Shown: positions 8,410 through 16,976 of the stretch, piece after piece
Numbering within the stretch: the first letter of the stretch is position 1
How the letters are laid out: each line of letters begins with the position of its first letter
From: Candidatus Peribacteria bacterium RIFCSPHIGHO2_02_FULL_49_16
GTDB taxonomy: Bacteria > Patescibacteriota > Gracilibacteria > Peribacterales > Peribacteraceae
Assembly (NCBI GenBank): GCA_001788955.1
Contig: MFXT01000026.1
Span: 3,760 to 67,759, forward strand
Direction of reading: 5' to 3'
DNA length: 64,000 bases
Position numbers and translations under genes: made by a program
Notes under the pieces: model-generated
Seen by the model: the letters and a program-made list of their open reading frames with translations, nothing else
Told to the model about the DNA's origin: nothing
Databases searched by the model: none

Positions 8410-9051
8410 ATGTCTGAAAATGACGGATTCGAATCATTTGCACCCGGTGAAGGTCCCGGCAGGTCGCCGGAGCAATTATCCGAAGAAGCGAAGCAGCGTT
8501 TTGCCGCTGCCGGCGCTGCCTTGCAGCAGATCGCCAAAGAAGAAAAGAACATACAAAAGAAGGATGACGGTATTGTTGATGCCATCCTGCAATTCCTCAA
8601 TGACGACCAAAAAACACATCTCTCTGTTCTCATATCACGTCTGTGCGCGCGAAATTGCCCGTCTATTTTTCTGCTCTGTATTCTTTCTCTGATCAATCAA
8701 CATGCCCTCGCTGCCGTTCAGCAGTACCTGCAGGAAAAACAGGATGAAGTGCAGATTGCAAAAGAACATGCGAAAGGAGCCGAGCTCCTTTTGCCCGGCA
8801 CGCTGGATTCGAAGACCAATCTCGCTCTTGTGGAATGGATCAATCACCTTCAGGTGATTCTTTCAAGAGAGACGGCAACCATAACGCTCGATCACACGCT
8901 TCTGCAGCTCTCCACATTCGTTCTTCAGGAATTTTTAAGAGAACACGACATGCAGATCGAGTATGAAAAAGCAGCGCCTTTGTCTGCAAGCATTCTCCAG
9001 ATCATCTTTGAACCGTTTTTAAAACAGGAAAAAGGGGAGGTGTTGGAATAA
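8410..9051 (+). CDS. Hypothetical helical protein
   Basis: I do not recognise this 213-residue protein. The N-terminus is acidic and low in complexity (MSENDGFESFAPGEGPG). The rest is predicted mostly helical, with a hydrophobic stretch near residues 75-95 (CPSIFLLCILSLINQHALAAV) that could be a buried helix or a weak membrane segment. A Lys/Glu-rich helix follows. No signal peptide is visible. It lies 9 bases after rpmA on the same strand and converges on lepA with a 13-base gap. Codon use is like its neighbours and the frame is intact, so it is probably a real gene of unknown function. Confidence 0.65.
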   Translation: MSENDGFESFAPGEGPGRSPEQLSEEAKQRFAAAGAALQQIAKEEKNIQKKDDGIVDAILQFLNDDQKTHLSVLISRLCARNCPSIFLLCILSLINQHALAAVQQYLQEKQDEVQIAKEHAKGAELLLPGTLDSKTNLALVEWINHLQVILSRETATITLDHTLLQLSTFVLQEFLREHDMQIEYEKAAPLSASILQIIFEPFLKQEKGEVLE

Positions 9052-9064
9052 AAAAAGGGTGCCG

Positions 9065-10855
9065 TCACTCTCGCTTTAAAATAGCCATGAATGCCTCCTG
9101 ATTGAGAAGAACTTTCCCCATTTGTTTCAGACGCTTCTTTCCTTTTTTCTGCTTTTCCAGCAACTTTCGTTTGCGTGTGACATCACCGCCGTATAAATGC
9201 CCGGTCACATCCTTTCGTAATGCAGGAACGGTTTCCCGTGCAACAATTTTTCCGCCGATAGCCGCCTGAATCGGGATTGCAAATTGGGCTTTCGGGATGA
9301 CCTTCTTCAAGGTATGACACAATCTGCTTCCAACATCATGCGCTTCACTACGGTGAACGATCGCACTTAATGCGTCTGCAGGTTCTCCTAAAAGGAGAAC
9401 ATTGAGTTTCACAAGATCGCCTTCTTTATACATCAACGGGTCATAGTGCATTGACCCAAACCCTTCCGTTGCGGATTTCAATGCATCAAAGAAATCGAGC
9501 ATGATTCCCTGCAGAGGAACCTCAAAGACCAGAAGTACTCTCTTTGCTTCGAGATACTGAAGTGATACATATTTTCCACGCCGGTCCTGCACAAGCGTCA
9601 TTACAGAGCCGATGTCCTCTGCACGACAGACAACCTCAAGCCGAACCCACGGCTCTCGAATGGAATCAATCAATGCCGCATCGGGAAAATCCGCTGGATT
9701 ACTCATGATTGCCGTCTGACCCTCCCTCTCTTTCAGCACACTCGATCGCATAACGACTTCATAACTGACTGTCGGCGCAGTGACGATAAGATCACAATCA
9801 TACTGGCGCTCCAGGCGTTCCTGAACAATATCAAGATGGAGAAGTCCCAAAAATCCGCAGCGAAATCCGTTTCCGAGAGCAGTGTTCCTTTCTGGCTCAA
9901 AGGTCAATGCCGCATCATTGAGCGCAAGCTTTTCCAGTGCCTCACGCAACTTGGGGTATCCATCCGCTTCGGTTGGGTATAAACCCGCAAAAACCATCGG
10001 CTGCACATGTTTGTAGCCCGGAAGCTGTTTCTGATCCGGCTGCGATGCAATCGTATCGCCGGTCTGCACAGAGCGGACATCTTTCATTCCCGTGACAATG
10101 TAACCGATTTCTCCCTCCAGCAATCGATCGCAAGCATGAAGCTCTGGCGTAAAATATCCCACCTCCTGGGTAATAAGCTGCTCTGCAGCCTCAAGAAGAT
10201 GCACAGACTGACCAGCCCAAATCTCTCCTTCCATCACACGAACATAGGCAATGACACCACGATAGGTATCCGCAACAGCATCAAAAACAAGTGCGCGCAT
10301 TCCTGCTCCACTTCCAGAAGGTTTCGGTGAAGGAATGCGATCTATAACCACATCCAGCACTTTCTCAACACCCGTTCCCTCTTTTGCAGATATATGAAGG
10401 ATTTCTTCTGATCTACACCCCAAAAGAGCGCAAACTTCCTGACTCACACGAATTGGATCCGCTGCCGGCAAATCGATCTTGTTGATAACAGGAATAATAG
10501 TGAGATCGTGTTCGAGCGCCATCATCAAAACCGCAATGGTCTGTGCCTGTATACCCTGTGATGCATCTACGAGCAGGATTGCCCCTTCACATGCCGCAAG
10601 CGAACGACTCACCTCATAGCGAAAATCCGTATGTCCCGGCGTATCAATCAAATTCAATTGATATTCCTTCCAGCGCATCCTCACCGGTTGCAGTTTTATT
10701 GTAATCCCCCTCTCACGCTCCAGATCCATCATATCGAGCATCTGCTGCTTGATATCCCGACCTTGAACGGTCTTTGTGATCTGTAAAAACCGATCGGCAA
10801 GAGTCGATTTTCCGTGATCAATATGGGCAATAATGCAGAAGTTTCGAATATTCAT
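9065..10855 (-). CDS. lepA: Elongation factor 4 (LepA) GTPase
   Basis: This ribosome-associated translational GTPase of 596 residues begins MNIRNFCIIAHIDHGKSTLADR (P-loop) and has the DTPGHTDF G3 motif and the NKIDLP G4 motif. Domains II, III and V follow, with the EF4-specific C-terminal basic domain ending in KRLKQMGKVLLNQEAFMAIL. The usual TDFSYEV is TDFRYEV here, a minor substitution. The start at 10855 fits the family and lies 8 bases from a TACACT -10 box placed just after the upstream pyruvyl transferase gene, so it can be transcribed separately from that gene. Confidence 0.97.
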   Translation of the reverse strand: MNIRNFCIIAHIDHGKSTLADRFLQITKTVQGRDIKQQMLDMMDLERERGITIKLQPVRMRWKEYQLNLIDTPGHTDFRYEVSRSLAACEGAILLVDASQGIQAQTIAVLMMALEHDLTIIPVINKIDLPAADPIRVSQEVCALLGCRSEEILHISAKEGTGVEKVLDVVIDRIPSPKPSGSGAGMRALVFDAVADTYRGVIAYVRVMEGEIWAGQSVHLLEAAEQLITQEVGYFTPELHACDRLLEGEIGYIVTGMKDVRSVQTGDTIASQPDQKQLPGYKHVQPMVFAGLYPTEADGYPKLREALEKLALNDAALTFEPERNTALGNGFRCGFLGLLHLDIVQERLERQYDCDLIVTAPTVSYEVVMRSSVLKEREGQTAIMSNPADFPDAALIDSIREPWVRLEVVCRAEDIGSVMTLVQDRRGKYVSLQYLEAKRVLLVFEVPLQGIMLDFFDALKSATEGFGSMHYDPLMYKEGDLVKLNVLLLGEPADALSAIVHRSEAHDVGSRLCHTLKKVIPKAQFAIPIQAAIGGKIVARETVPALRKDVTGHLYGGDVTRKRKLLEKQKKGKKRLKQMGKVLLNQEAFMAILKRE

Positions 10856-10863
10856 TCACCGCC

Positions 10864-10869
10864 AGTGTA
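10864..10869 (-). promoter_or_regulatory. lepA -10 box
   Basis: TACACT on the minus strand ends 8 bases before the lepA ATG at 10855. It lies in the 17-base gap after the upstream gene. Confidence 0.5.
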
Positions 10870-10872
10870 AAC

Positions 10873-11793
10873 CTAAGAAGTGAAGAAGCACATTCCTTGG
10901 CGCAATAACTTCTCTCCCCTTTCTATCCGTCGGAGTACTTCTTCCCGTCCCACCCTCTGTTCCCGTATGAGCGCCTCCAACTTATCACCTGTAGACTGGG
11001 GTAATACGGAAAACGGTACCCCAAGTGCAAGGGCTACAAGCGCTCCATGATAACGCTGTGCAAAGACAAAGGATGATTCCTCTATTCGTCGCGAGAGATC
11101 ATCAAGTGAATCCACGCAAAAAACCGTGACATCACGAAAAGGGCAATGTTCTTCTTGTACATACACAACACGCACATCGTCCCATGTTTGACTTTCTCGA
11201 TACTCGTTTGCCATATTCCAAAAGGCTTTCGGGGAATTTTTACGGGGAATAATAGTGAATACATTCTGTGATCGTTCGGTTTCTTTCAGTAAAATTTCTT
11301 TGTAAATAGGATCAAATGAAAGAACAATTTCTGTATTCAATTGAAAAGACAGTACGCGTTCTTCGCTCAAGATATCCCGTACAGATACCGTCATCACCCG
11401 ACGAAGTATCCATCGCGCACACCATGTTCCAAGCATTGTGTGAAATGGCCCGATTCCCTGAAAAGCAAGATGGATGGGTTTATGAAAAAATCTCACAATG
11501 CATGCATGAATCCACCACAGAACACACGCGCGTACGGATTCACTATCGGTAAAAAGCGATCCTCCGCCAAAGACGACTCCATCACATCGCCACAGTACTC
11601 CAAGAGTCTTCCACCATGACGTAGAAAAAAACGAACGTACACCGCATGGAAGCCTGTGATATTCATTATCAGATGGATGTGCCGAAAGCACCTGCCACTG
11701 CACCTCTGGAAATGTTCGCAAAAAATACTCCTTTAATGCTTCATCTCCGAGATTGCCCACACCATAATTTCCAATCAAAATATATTTTTTCAT
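10873..11793 (-). CDS. csaB: CsaB-like polysaccharide pyruvyl transferase
   Basis: Members of this family transfer pyruvate from phosphoenolpyruvate to cell-wall polysaccharide; CsaB does this in Bacillus so that SLH proteins can bind. The 306-residue protein has the family signatures LIGNYGVGNLGDEAL at the N-terminus, VVFGGGSLFTD near residue 80, LAFQGIGPF, SVRDILSEE, and near the C-terminus FAQRYHGALVALALGVPF. A longer frame exists upstream, but the ATG at 11793 overlaps the rplS stop as ATGA and matches the family start. Coupling to rplS looks translational. The SLH protein at 4958 is a plausible beneficiary. The gene symbol is tentative. Confidence 0.82.
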   Translation of the reverse strand: MKKYILIGNYGVGNLGDEALKEYFLRTFPEVQWQVLSAHPSDNEYHRLPCGVRSFFSTSWWKTLGVLWRCDGVVFGGGSLFTDSESVRACVLWWIHACIVRFFHKPIHLAFQGIGPFHTMLGTWCARWILRRVMTVSVRDILSEERVLSFQLNTEIVLSFDPIYKEILLKETERSQNVFTIIPRKNSPKAFWNMANEYRESQTWDDVRVVYVQEEHCPFRDVTVFCVDSLDDLSRRIEESSFVFAQRYHGALVALALGVPFSVLPQSTGDKLEALIREQRVGREEVLRRIERGEKLLRQGMCFFTS

Positions 11794-12227
11794 GAAAGCT
11801 GGGACTCCTCTCCTGCTGCTTTCAGATCTTCTTTCGCCTCCTCTCTCACATTCATCGCCTCCACTTCTTCTTGTCGTCCGAAGCGCTCGGTGAGCTTGGC
11901 ACGCTTTCCGAATGCACTGCGCAAAAAGAAAAGCTTGGCACGACGCACCTTCGCAACCTTCTTCACCTCGATACTTTCGATCAACGCTGAATGCAACGGA
12001 TAGACCTTCTCCACCCATACCCCGGATACGAAACGTCGCAGGGTCATCGTCGCATCTGTGGAAACATGACCTCTGTGGATTTGGATGATAAGCCCATCAA
12101 ACGTTTGTATGCGTTCTTTGCCTCCTTCCAAAATGCGCTCACGCACACGCACCGTATATCCGGCTTTCAGCTCCGCAATGCGCCGTGGATTACCCTTTGT
12201 TTGTGCTTGAAGCAGCTGATTGGTCAT
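11790..12227 (-). CDS. rplS: 50S ribosomal protein bL19
   Basis: This 145-residue ribosomal protein lies at the subunit interface. It begins MTNQLLQAQTKGNPRRIAELKAGYTVRV and has the bL19 core RIQTFDGLIIQIHRGH, ATMTLRRFVSGVWVEKVYPLHSALIESIEV and KVRRAKLFFLR. An acidic tail of about 35 residues after the core is longer than usual. The ATG at 12227 is 7 bases from a consensus promoter; an in-frame upstream start would precede that promoter. The stop overlaps the ATG of the pyruvyl transferase gene. Confidence 0.96.
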   Translation of the reverse strand: MTNQLLQAQTKGNPRRIAELKAGYTVRVRERILEGGKERIQTFDGLIIQIHRGHVSTDATMTLRRFVSGVWVEKVYPLHSALIESIEVKKVAKVRRAKLFFLRSAFGKRAKLTERFGRQEEVEAMNVREEAKEDLKAAGEESQLS

Positions 12228-12234
12228 GGAGGAA

Positions 12235-12263
12235 ATAGTAGGAAAAGAGGGTATTGGAGTCAA
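12235..12263 (-). promoter_or_regulatory. rplS promoter
   Basis: On the minus strand TTGACT (12258-12263), a 17-base spacer and TACTAT (12235-12240) precede the rplS ATG by 7 bases. This is the best complete -35/-10 promoter seen and clearly predicts a leaderless ribosomal-protein mRNA. Confidence 0.8.
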
Positions 12264-12298
12264 ATATTTATACCCTTTTCTACCCTTCCATTCTTCCA

Positions 12299-12886
12299 TC
12301 ACCGTTTCGCTTCTTCTATCTCCTTTTGTATCGTATTCACAATTAAAAGATGTCGGGGATCATTGAGGATGTCGGTCACAAAGCGATCTTTCAGGCTCAA
12401 TCGATAGAGAAAGTCTGCTTTGGAGAAGATGGAATACTTACTGTCTTTCAGATTCCTGTCTTGCAGCAGCAGCACCTCGATAAGTTCCCTCTGCACATCT
12501 CCCACAATCAAAAGATCAACTTTACTCTCCGTCCCGCAAAACGCACCTGCCAAAAGAACCAGTTCGACATTCGCAAGATTCCGTACACTATTGACGAGAG
12601 GACTCTCTCCCTGAACAACTTTTGAGAACAATGAACGAAGATCAACATACAGAAAAAAATCCTGATCGATGCGATAATACTTCTTGCGATTGCGATGACG
12701 CGCTTTGACGAGTCCGATCTTCCGAAGGTTTTCGAGCTCGCGACGAATGGAATTGATTTGCTCATTGAGCACGCGTGTCAGCTCTCGAATGAAGTATTCA
12801 CGTTCCGGATTCAGCAGGAATGTGGAGAGAAGTTTCACTCGTGTCTGACTGGAGAAGAGTGCTTTGAGAATGACAACAGAGGACAT
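12299..12886 (-). CDS. Winged-helix regulator with degenerate nucleotidyltransferase-like domain
   Basis: This probable DNA-binding protein has 195 residues. Residues 1-75 form an ArsR/MarR-like winged helix (ALFSSQTRVKLLSTFLLNPEREYFIRELTRVLN, then an ELENLRKIGLVKARHRNRKKYYRI wing). The second half resembles a minimal nucleotidyltransferase fold (LAGAFCGTESKVDLLIVGDV), but the usual S-D-x-D metal pair reads S-K-V-D, so one catalytic Asp is lost. It is therefore likely a sensor or regulator, not an enzyme. It is not HrcA. The ATG at 12886 is preferred over a TTG two codons earlier. It is transcribed toward rplS, which has its own promoter. Confidence 0.72.
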   Translation of the reverse strand: MSSVVILKALFSSQTRVKLLSTFLLNPEREYFIRELTRVLNEQINSIRRELENLRKIGLVKARHRNRKKYYRIDQDFFLYVDLRSLFSKVVQGESPLVNSVRNLANVELVLLAGAFCGTESKVDLLIVGDVQRELIEVLLLQDRNLKDSKYSIFSKADFLYRLSLKDRFVTDILNDPRHLLIVNTIQKEIEEAKR

Positions 12887-13036
12887 GTGCAAAAAGAGTA
12901 TTCAGTACAAGGAGTATTGTGCAAGAAAAGTGAACAACGATAAAGCAATTGAATAAAAAATCTACTCAACAAAAATTTTATGTATTGTCTAATACTATTT
13001 GAAAGAACGCAAATAGACTGCAAATGATAAAAAATG

Positions 13037-13042
13037 TATAAT
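13037..13042 (+). promoter_or_regulatory. -10 box of the membrane protein gene at 13055
   Basis: TATAAT lies 12 bases before the ATG at 13055, giving a predicted leader of about 5-6 bases. It lies in an AT-rich 168-base spacer between divergent genes that holds nothing else I can identify. Confidence 0.5.
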
Positions 13043-13054
13043 GAAAAGATTTTT

Positions 13055-13477
13055 ATGACACAGAAAACGCACATTCAATCACAGCAACAAGAGAATGACA
13101 AACGCTCTCAAAGCGGGGGAAAAAAGGGAAAATTCGGCTATTTTGCTATCGCCTACTTTTTCTCCGTTGCCGCTTTCTACGATGCTGTTGGTCTTGTACT
13201 CCTCTTCTTTGGACTGGATGACTTTTGGATTGGCGATACGCTGTACGGATTCCTCTTTACGGCGCCGTTCCTCTTTTATTGTCATCACAAGCGCATCCGC
13301 GCTGCAAACTGGGCTGTCTTCGGTTTACTCTTTGAACTCGTTCCCTATCTTTCCATTCTTCTTTTGCAGTCTGTGTATTTCCTCTTCAAGGTATGGACAA
13401 CGAATGCGAAATCCGCATCACTTGTACAAATAGCGGGAAAAATGAAAAAACCTGCTCCTGTCTTAAAAGGGCAATAA
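13055..13477 (+). CDS. Small membrane protein of unknown function
   Basis: I do not recognise this 140-residue protein. It has a polar, Gln/Lys-rich cytoplasmic N-terminus of about 30 residues, then three hydrophobic segments (around FGYFAIAYFFSVAAFYDAVGLVLLFF, GFLFTAPFLFYC and ANWAVFGLLFELVPYLSILLLQSVYFL). The C-terminus is basic. It lies next to the type IV secretion-like pair at 13463-16973, which is suggestive only. The ATG at 13055 follows a TATAAT box by 12 bases; another in-frame start at 13034 would precede that box. The last 15 bases overlap the 3' end of the convergent cysteine-rich gene. Confidence 0.65.
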   Translation: MTQKTHIQSQQQENDKRSQSGGKKGKFGYFAIAYFFSVAAFYDAVGLVLLFFGLDDFWIGDTLYGFLFTAPFLFYCHHKRIRAANWAVFGLLFELVPYLSILLLQSVYFLFKVWTTNAKSASLVQIAGKMKKPAPVLKGQ

Positions 13478-14578
13478 TGGAAGAAGCATCGCATACGCGT
13501 TCGGATTAATCAGACTCAAAATCACTGCGGCAAAAATCAACATCAATATCCCCACAATCGAATAAAGAATATGTTGCATCGCCTGTTGACGCAGTCCCGG
13601 GTTTCCTCCGGAGAGCATCAATTCATATCCTGCGATAATTGTTCGTACAACAGCAACACCCACGCCCATTGCAATAAGCCATGGCCAGATGGCATCAAGA
13701 TAATCGATCAAGACCTGAACTCCGGTGTTTTTACTTACGGTCCTGGCTCCACCAAAAGGCCGAAGTAAGACAATATCCGTGGAAGGAAGACCGCTCGCAG
13801 GTGCCGACGGCAGCAATGCAGCAGCGCAAAACCCCTCAATACAAAATGGAGCATCAGAGCAACAATTACCGTCAAAACCGCATGCAGTACCTTTCTGACG
13901 ACAGCATGTGCCATTATTGGCACCTGAACAAACCAATACTAGGTGTGGTTCCACACCATCTTGCTCTCCACAACAACGCTTGTCCGATTTCTGTGGATCG
14001 CACGACTTACCCAGTTCGATGCAAGCAGGAATTTCACTGCATGTATTTGTCTTTTCGTTACATTCGCCGGAACAACATTCACCACTGTTCGTACAACCTA
14101 CACCATTCCGCTTACAACAAAGACCTGCCTTTGGAGCGGGGGGGGAAGGACGGCTGCCATCCGAACAAGCGACTTCTTCCGATACACAACATTTCGTTTG
14201 TCCACCACACTGTATGGGCGGATTTTCTATAAGCTGTTTTCCTATAAATAGACATTCTTGACACAATCCTGTCAACAAATTGCATGATAAACCCGTACAG
14301 CAATCCGAATCCCTACCGCAACCGCCCTTGGCTCTGCAGCAGATCTGTTTCTCTTTATTTTTACTATCACATTCTAAACCTTTTTGACACGTTCCTTGAT
14401 TTTTTCCCTCACAGGGGTCACCAAAAGTTCCACCCTCCACAGGAGCAACTCCTCCCTGTCCACCTTGACCATCTGGTGCTCTTTGTTGTGCCATAACAGA
14501 AGAGAATCCTGCAAAATACGCCATGCAGAGAACAAGAGAGACAATGACCGTAGAAAGGTGTTTTTGCGTTTTCAGCAT
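13463..14578 (-). CDS. Exported tandem cystine-knot-like protein with VirB2/TrbC-like C-terminus
   Basis: The 371-residue protein has a signal peptide (residues 1-31, ending SVMAQ). A region of about 200 residues with some 34 cysteines follows. At least three modules there follow C-x5/6-C-x5-CC-x3/5-C-x4/6-C, the spacing of inhibitor cystine knots, and two more have longer loops. The last 85 residues hold two membrane helices split by a short polar turn (LSGGNPGLRQQAMQ), the layout of VirB2/TrbC pilin-like proteins and of the small protein at 45013. It is divergent from a VirB6/TrbL-like gene 94 bases away. I infer a surface adhesin or pilus-like subunit. The function is unknown. Confidence 0.7.
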   Translation of the reverse strand: MLKTQKHLSTVIVSLVLCMAYFAGFSSVMAQQRAPDGQGGQGGVAPVEGGTFGDPCEGKNQGTCQKGLECDSKNKEKQICCRAKGGCGRDSDCCTGLSCNLLTGLCQECLFIGKQLIENPPIQCGGQTKCCVSEEVACSDGSRPSPPAPKAGLCCKRNGVGCTNSGECCSGECNEKTNTCSEIPACIELGKSCDPQKSDKRCCGEQDGVEPHLVLVCSGANNGTCCRQKGTACGFDGNCCSDAPFCIEGFCAAALLPSAPASGLPSTDIVLLRPFGGARTVSKNTGVQVLIDYLDAIWPWLIAMGVGVAVVRTIIAGYELMLSGGNPGLRQQAMQHILYSIVGILMLIFAAVILSLINPNAYAMLLPLLPF

Positions 14579-14659
14579 ACTGCTTACAGCGTAACTTTTT
14601 TTGCGAAAGGAACCCAATTTTCCAGGAACATTGCATTGCCAAAACACCCAATAAAGTAG

Positions 14660-14665
14660 TATAAT
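14660..14665 (+). promoter_or_regulatory. -10 box of the VirB6/TrbL-like gene
   Basis: TTGCCA (14636-14641), an 18-base spacer and TATAAT (14660-14665) precede the ATG at 14673 by 7 bases. A leaderless transcript is predicted. Confidence 0.65.
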
Positions 14666-14672
14666 TTATAGA

Positions 14673-16973
14673 ATGCCTAAAAATACAAACAACACTCATC
14701 CTGCATATACAAAAACATGCGTCATTATAACAATATTGGTATGTTTCTTTCTCCTACCGGAGCACGTGCATGCATCATATATCGGTGAGGCTGCGGTCAA
14801 TGCTGTTGCTTTGGCATTCAAAGAGATATTTAATGGTCTACTAAAACCTCTCCTCATCATACTCATCGGAACTGGATCTCTTGTGGGAAGTCTTCTGGTA
14901 TGGATCATATATCACGTGTCCATCTTCGTTCTCACACTTTTTGTGTTATTGGCAATTCAACTGGTCGAATCTACGCTTGTACCGACTGTCGGTTCTCTTG
15001 CCTACGATTATTTCTATTCACCAGTTATCCAAAATGGAATTTATGATGGACTCTGGGTTCCGTCGCGTGATCTCGTTCATGTATTTCTCGCCCTGATACT
15101 TCTCATCGGAGCGATCATGGTCATTATACAAGCAAACAAGGAATTCCTGCAGCAGCATGCGACAAAATTCATCCTCGCAATCATCGCCGTGAACTTCTCA
15201 TGGTTTATTCCCGGCGTCATTCTCGATATCTCTAACGTCGCGACAAAAACTGTTGCAGGTCTTGCTTCTCTGCCTCCATGCCAAAACTGTAGAGTGATAA
15301 CAAAAGTCTCTTCTCTACCCACACCGGAGTCGGAAGAAGTCGCATTTGAGACATATATCACAGAAGAGCTTGTAGGACCGAATAGCAGCGATGGAAGACT
15401 GATTGCAGGAGGACTGACAGCATATTACGGACAACTCCTAAAACAAGGGGCAAACATTATTCCGATGAATATCGAAAAAGTACTAGTAGAGCCTTTTAAG
15501 AACATTCTAAGTGCATTAAAAACAGGCGATCTTAATATAGTTATTGCAGGAAACGTCAGGTCTATTCCTGGTCCCATCTTGATTATCACAATGGCAATAC
15601 TCTATGTTTTTGCCCTTTTGGCTCTTGCAGTCGTATTTTTAATACGCATACCGATCCTCTGGCTCACTATGGGATTCATGCCTTTTATCATCTTGGGATA
15701 TCTGGTGCCTACTCTCAAACCCTACACATCAAAAATAGGAACGGCATTTCTTGGAGCAGCATTCATACCTGTCTTGGCAAGCGTTCCATTGACAGCAGGC
15801 TCTATCGTTTTGCGTCTCATACGAGTACCGATACAGCCAGGTATACAAGGTCTGATGCTCTTCTTCATCCCTATTACACTTTCCATTGGTATTGTTTGGC
15901 TTGGCATTTTCGCCGCTCTCCAGAGTTTTGACTTTGCGGGAGGAGCTGTTACAAAAACAACTGGTTGGTTTAAGGGTGTCGGCCAAGGCAGCGCACTATC
16001 CTTCGGTGCATGGGCAGCTCAACGTGCTCCTGGTACCCAATTTGCCATCCCTCTCCTAAAAAAATTCCCCGGCGCAGCTAAATTTGCACAGTTACAGCCA
16101 CTAGCGAAATTGCGAGAACGGATGGGTGTAAAGACTCCAGAAGAGCGCAAGAAGCGGGCACAAGAAGTTGCTCAAAAAATAGCGGGATTACAGAACCAAG
16201 AGTTGAATCCGGTACAAAAACAGCAATTAACAGAATTACAGAAGGAACAGAGAAATCTGGAATTAGGAAAAGCAACTTCAAAGAGTGAAGCTATATATAA
16301 AGGCGTGGCAGCAACACGTGGAGCAATCGGTAAAGCCTGGCAACAATTCAATACACCGACATCAACAGGAAAATTCATTCTTGGTGGCATCGGTTTGGCA
16401 GCAAGAGCACCCGAAGCACTCCAAAGGGCACCAGGACGAGTGGTGGCAGCTACTCTGCGCGGAGAAAATATGTCCGTCGGTGAAGCAGTTCGTGAGGGAA
16501 TTGGCGCGCATGTCAGCAATCAGGATACGACAAGAATGCATGAAGCATTACAGAAGAATCCACAGAAACTCGAAGACATTAAACAAAAAATTATAGCTCT
16601 AGGAAACACCGCTGACAAAGATAAAAACCAAATACTGGATGGGATTATCGGTGCTCTCAATGACATGGGCACGGGAATCTCTGTCACTCGTGATACACTC
16701 CCCAATTTGCTTGGTAAAATCCAAAAAATTTCTCTCAAAATTCCTGGGGAAAAAATGTTTGACAACACAACGGCTGAAGAACTCGAAGGTGATTTGGATC
16801 TCCACGTGCGAAAAGCGCGCGAGGCGACAGCTGCACCTCCCCCAGCTGCACCTGCATCTGCAGCCTCCTCTAAATCAGAGGCTCCATATAATTATTCTCC
16901 CAGTATTACTCCACCCCCACCTGAATCAGAAGAAAAAATTCCACTTTCAGATAGTGAGGGATCAAGCCCGTGA
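14673..16973 (+). CDS. VirB6/TrbL-like polytopic membrane protein
   Basis: This 766-residue protein has a hydrophobic N-terminus ending HVHA (possible signal peptide). It then has about eight membrane helices up to residue 430, with a conserved-looking central block (LAVVFLIRIPILWLTMGFMPFIILGYL). A hydrophilic tail of about 330 residues is rich in Gln, Lys and Ala and ends in a Pro/Ser segment. Helix layout and tail resemble VirB6/TrbL inner-membrane channel components of type IV secretion systems. The divergent cystine-knot protein with a VirB2-like end supports this. No ATPase (VirB4 or VirD4) is in the window. The role is inferred from topology. Confidence 0.6.
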   Translation: MPKNTNNTHPAYTKTCVIITILVCFFLLPEHVHASYIGEAAVNAVALAFKEIFNGLLKPLLIILIGTGSLVGSLLVWIIYHVSIFVLTLFVLLAIQLVESTLVPTVGSLAYDYFYSPVIQNGIYDGLWVPSRDLVHVFLALILLIGAIMVIIQANKEFLQQHATKFILAIIAVNFSWFIPGVILDISNVATKTVAGLASLPPCQNCRVITKVSSLPTPESEEVAFETYITEELVGPNSSDGRLIAGGLTAYYGQLLKQGANIIPMNIEKVLVEPFKNILSALKTGDLNIVIAGNVRSIPGPILIITMAILYVFALLALAVVFLIRIPILWLTMGFMPFIILGYLVPTLKPYTSKIGTAFLGAAFIPVLASVPLTAGSIVLRLIRVPIQPGIQGLMLFFIPITLSIGIVWLGIFAALQSFDFAGGAVTKTTGWFKGVGQGSALSFGAWAAQRAPGTQFAIPLLKKFPGAAKFAQLQPLAKLRERMGVKTPEERKKRAQEVAQKIAGLQNQELNPVQKQQLTELQKEQRNLELGKATSKSEAIYKGVAATRGAIGKAWQQFNTPTSTGKFILGGIGLAARAPEALQRAPGRVVAATLRGENMSVGEAVREGIGAHVSNQDTTRMHEALQKNPQKLEDIKQKIIALGNTADKDKNQILDGIIGALNDMGTGISVTRDTLPNLLGKIQKISLKIPGEKMFDNTTAEELEGDLDLHVRKAREATAAPPPAAPASAASSKSEAPYNYSPSITPPPPESEEKIPLSDSEGSSP

Positions 16974-16976
16974 TGG

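Noticed and set aside
12299-12886. HrcA repressor for the CIRCE element
   Set aside because: The winged helix is followed by a nucleotidyltransferase-like domain, not the HrcA GAF-like and dimerisation domains, and the length is too short.
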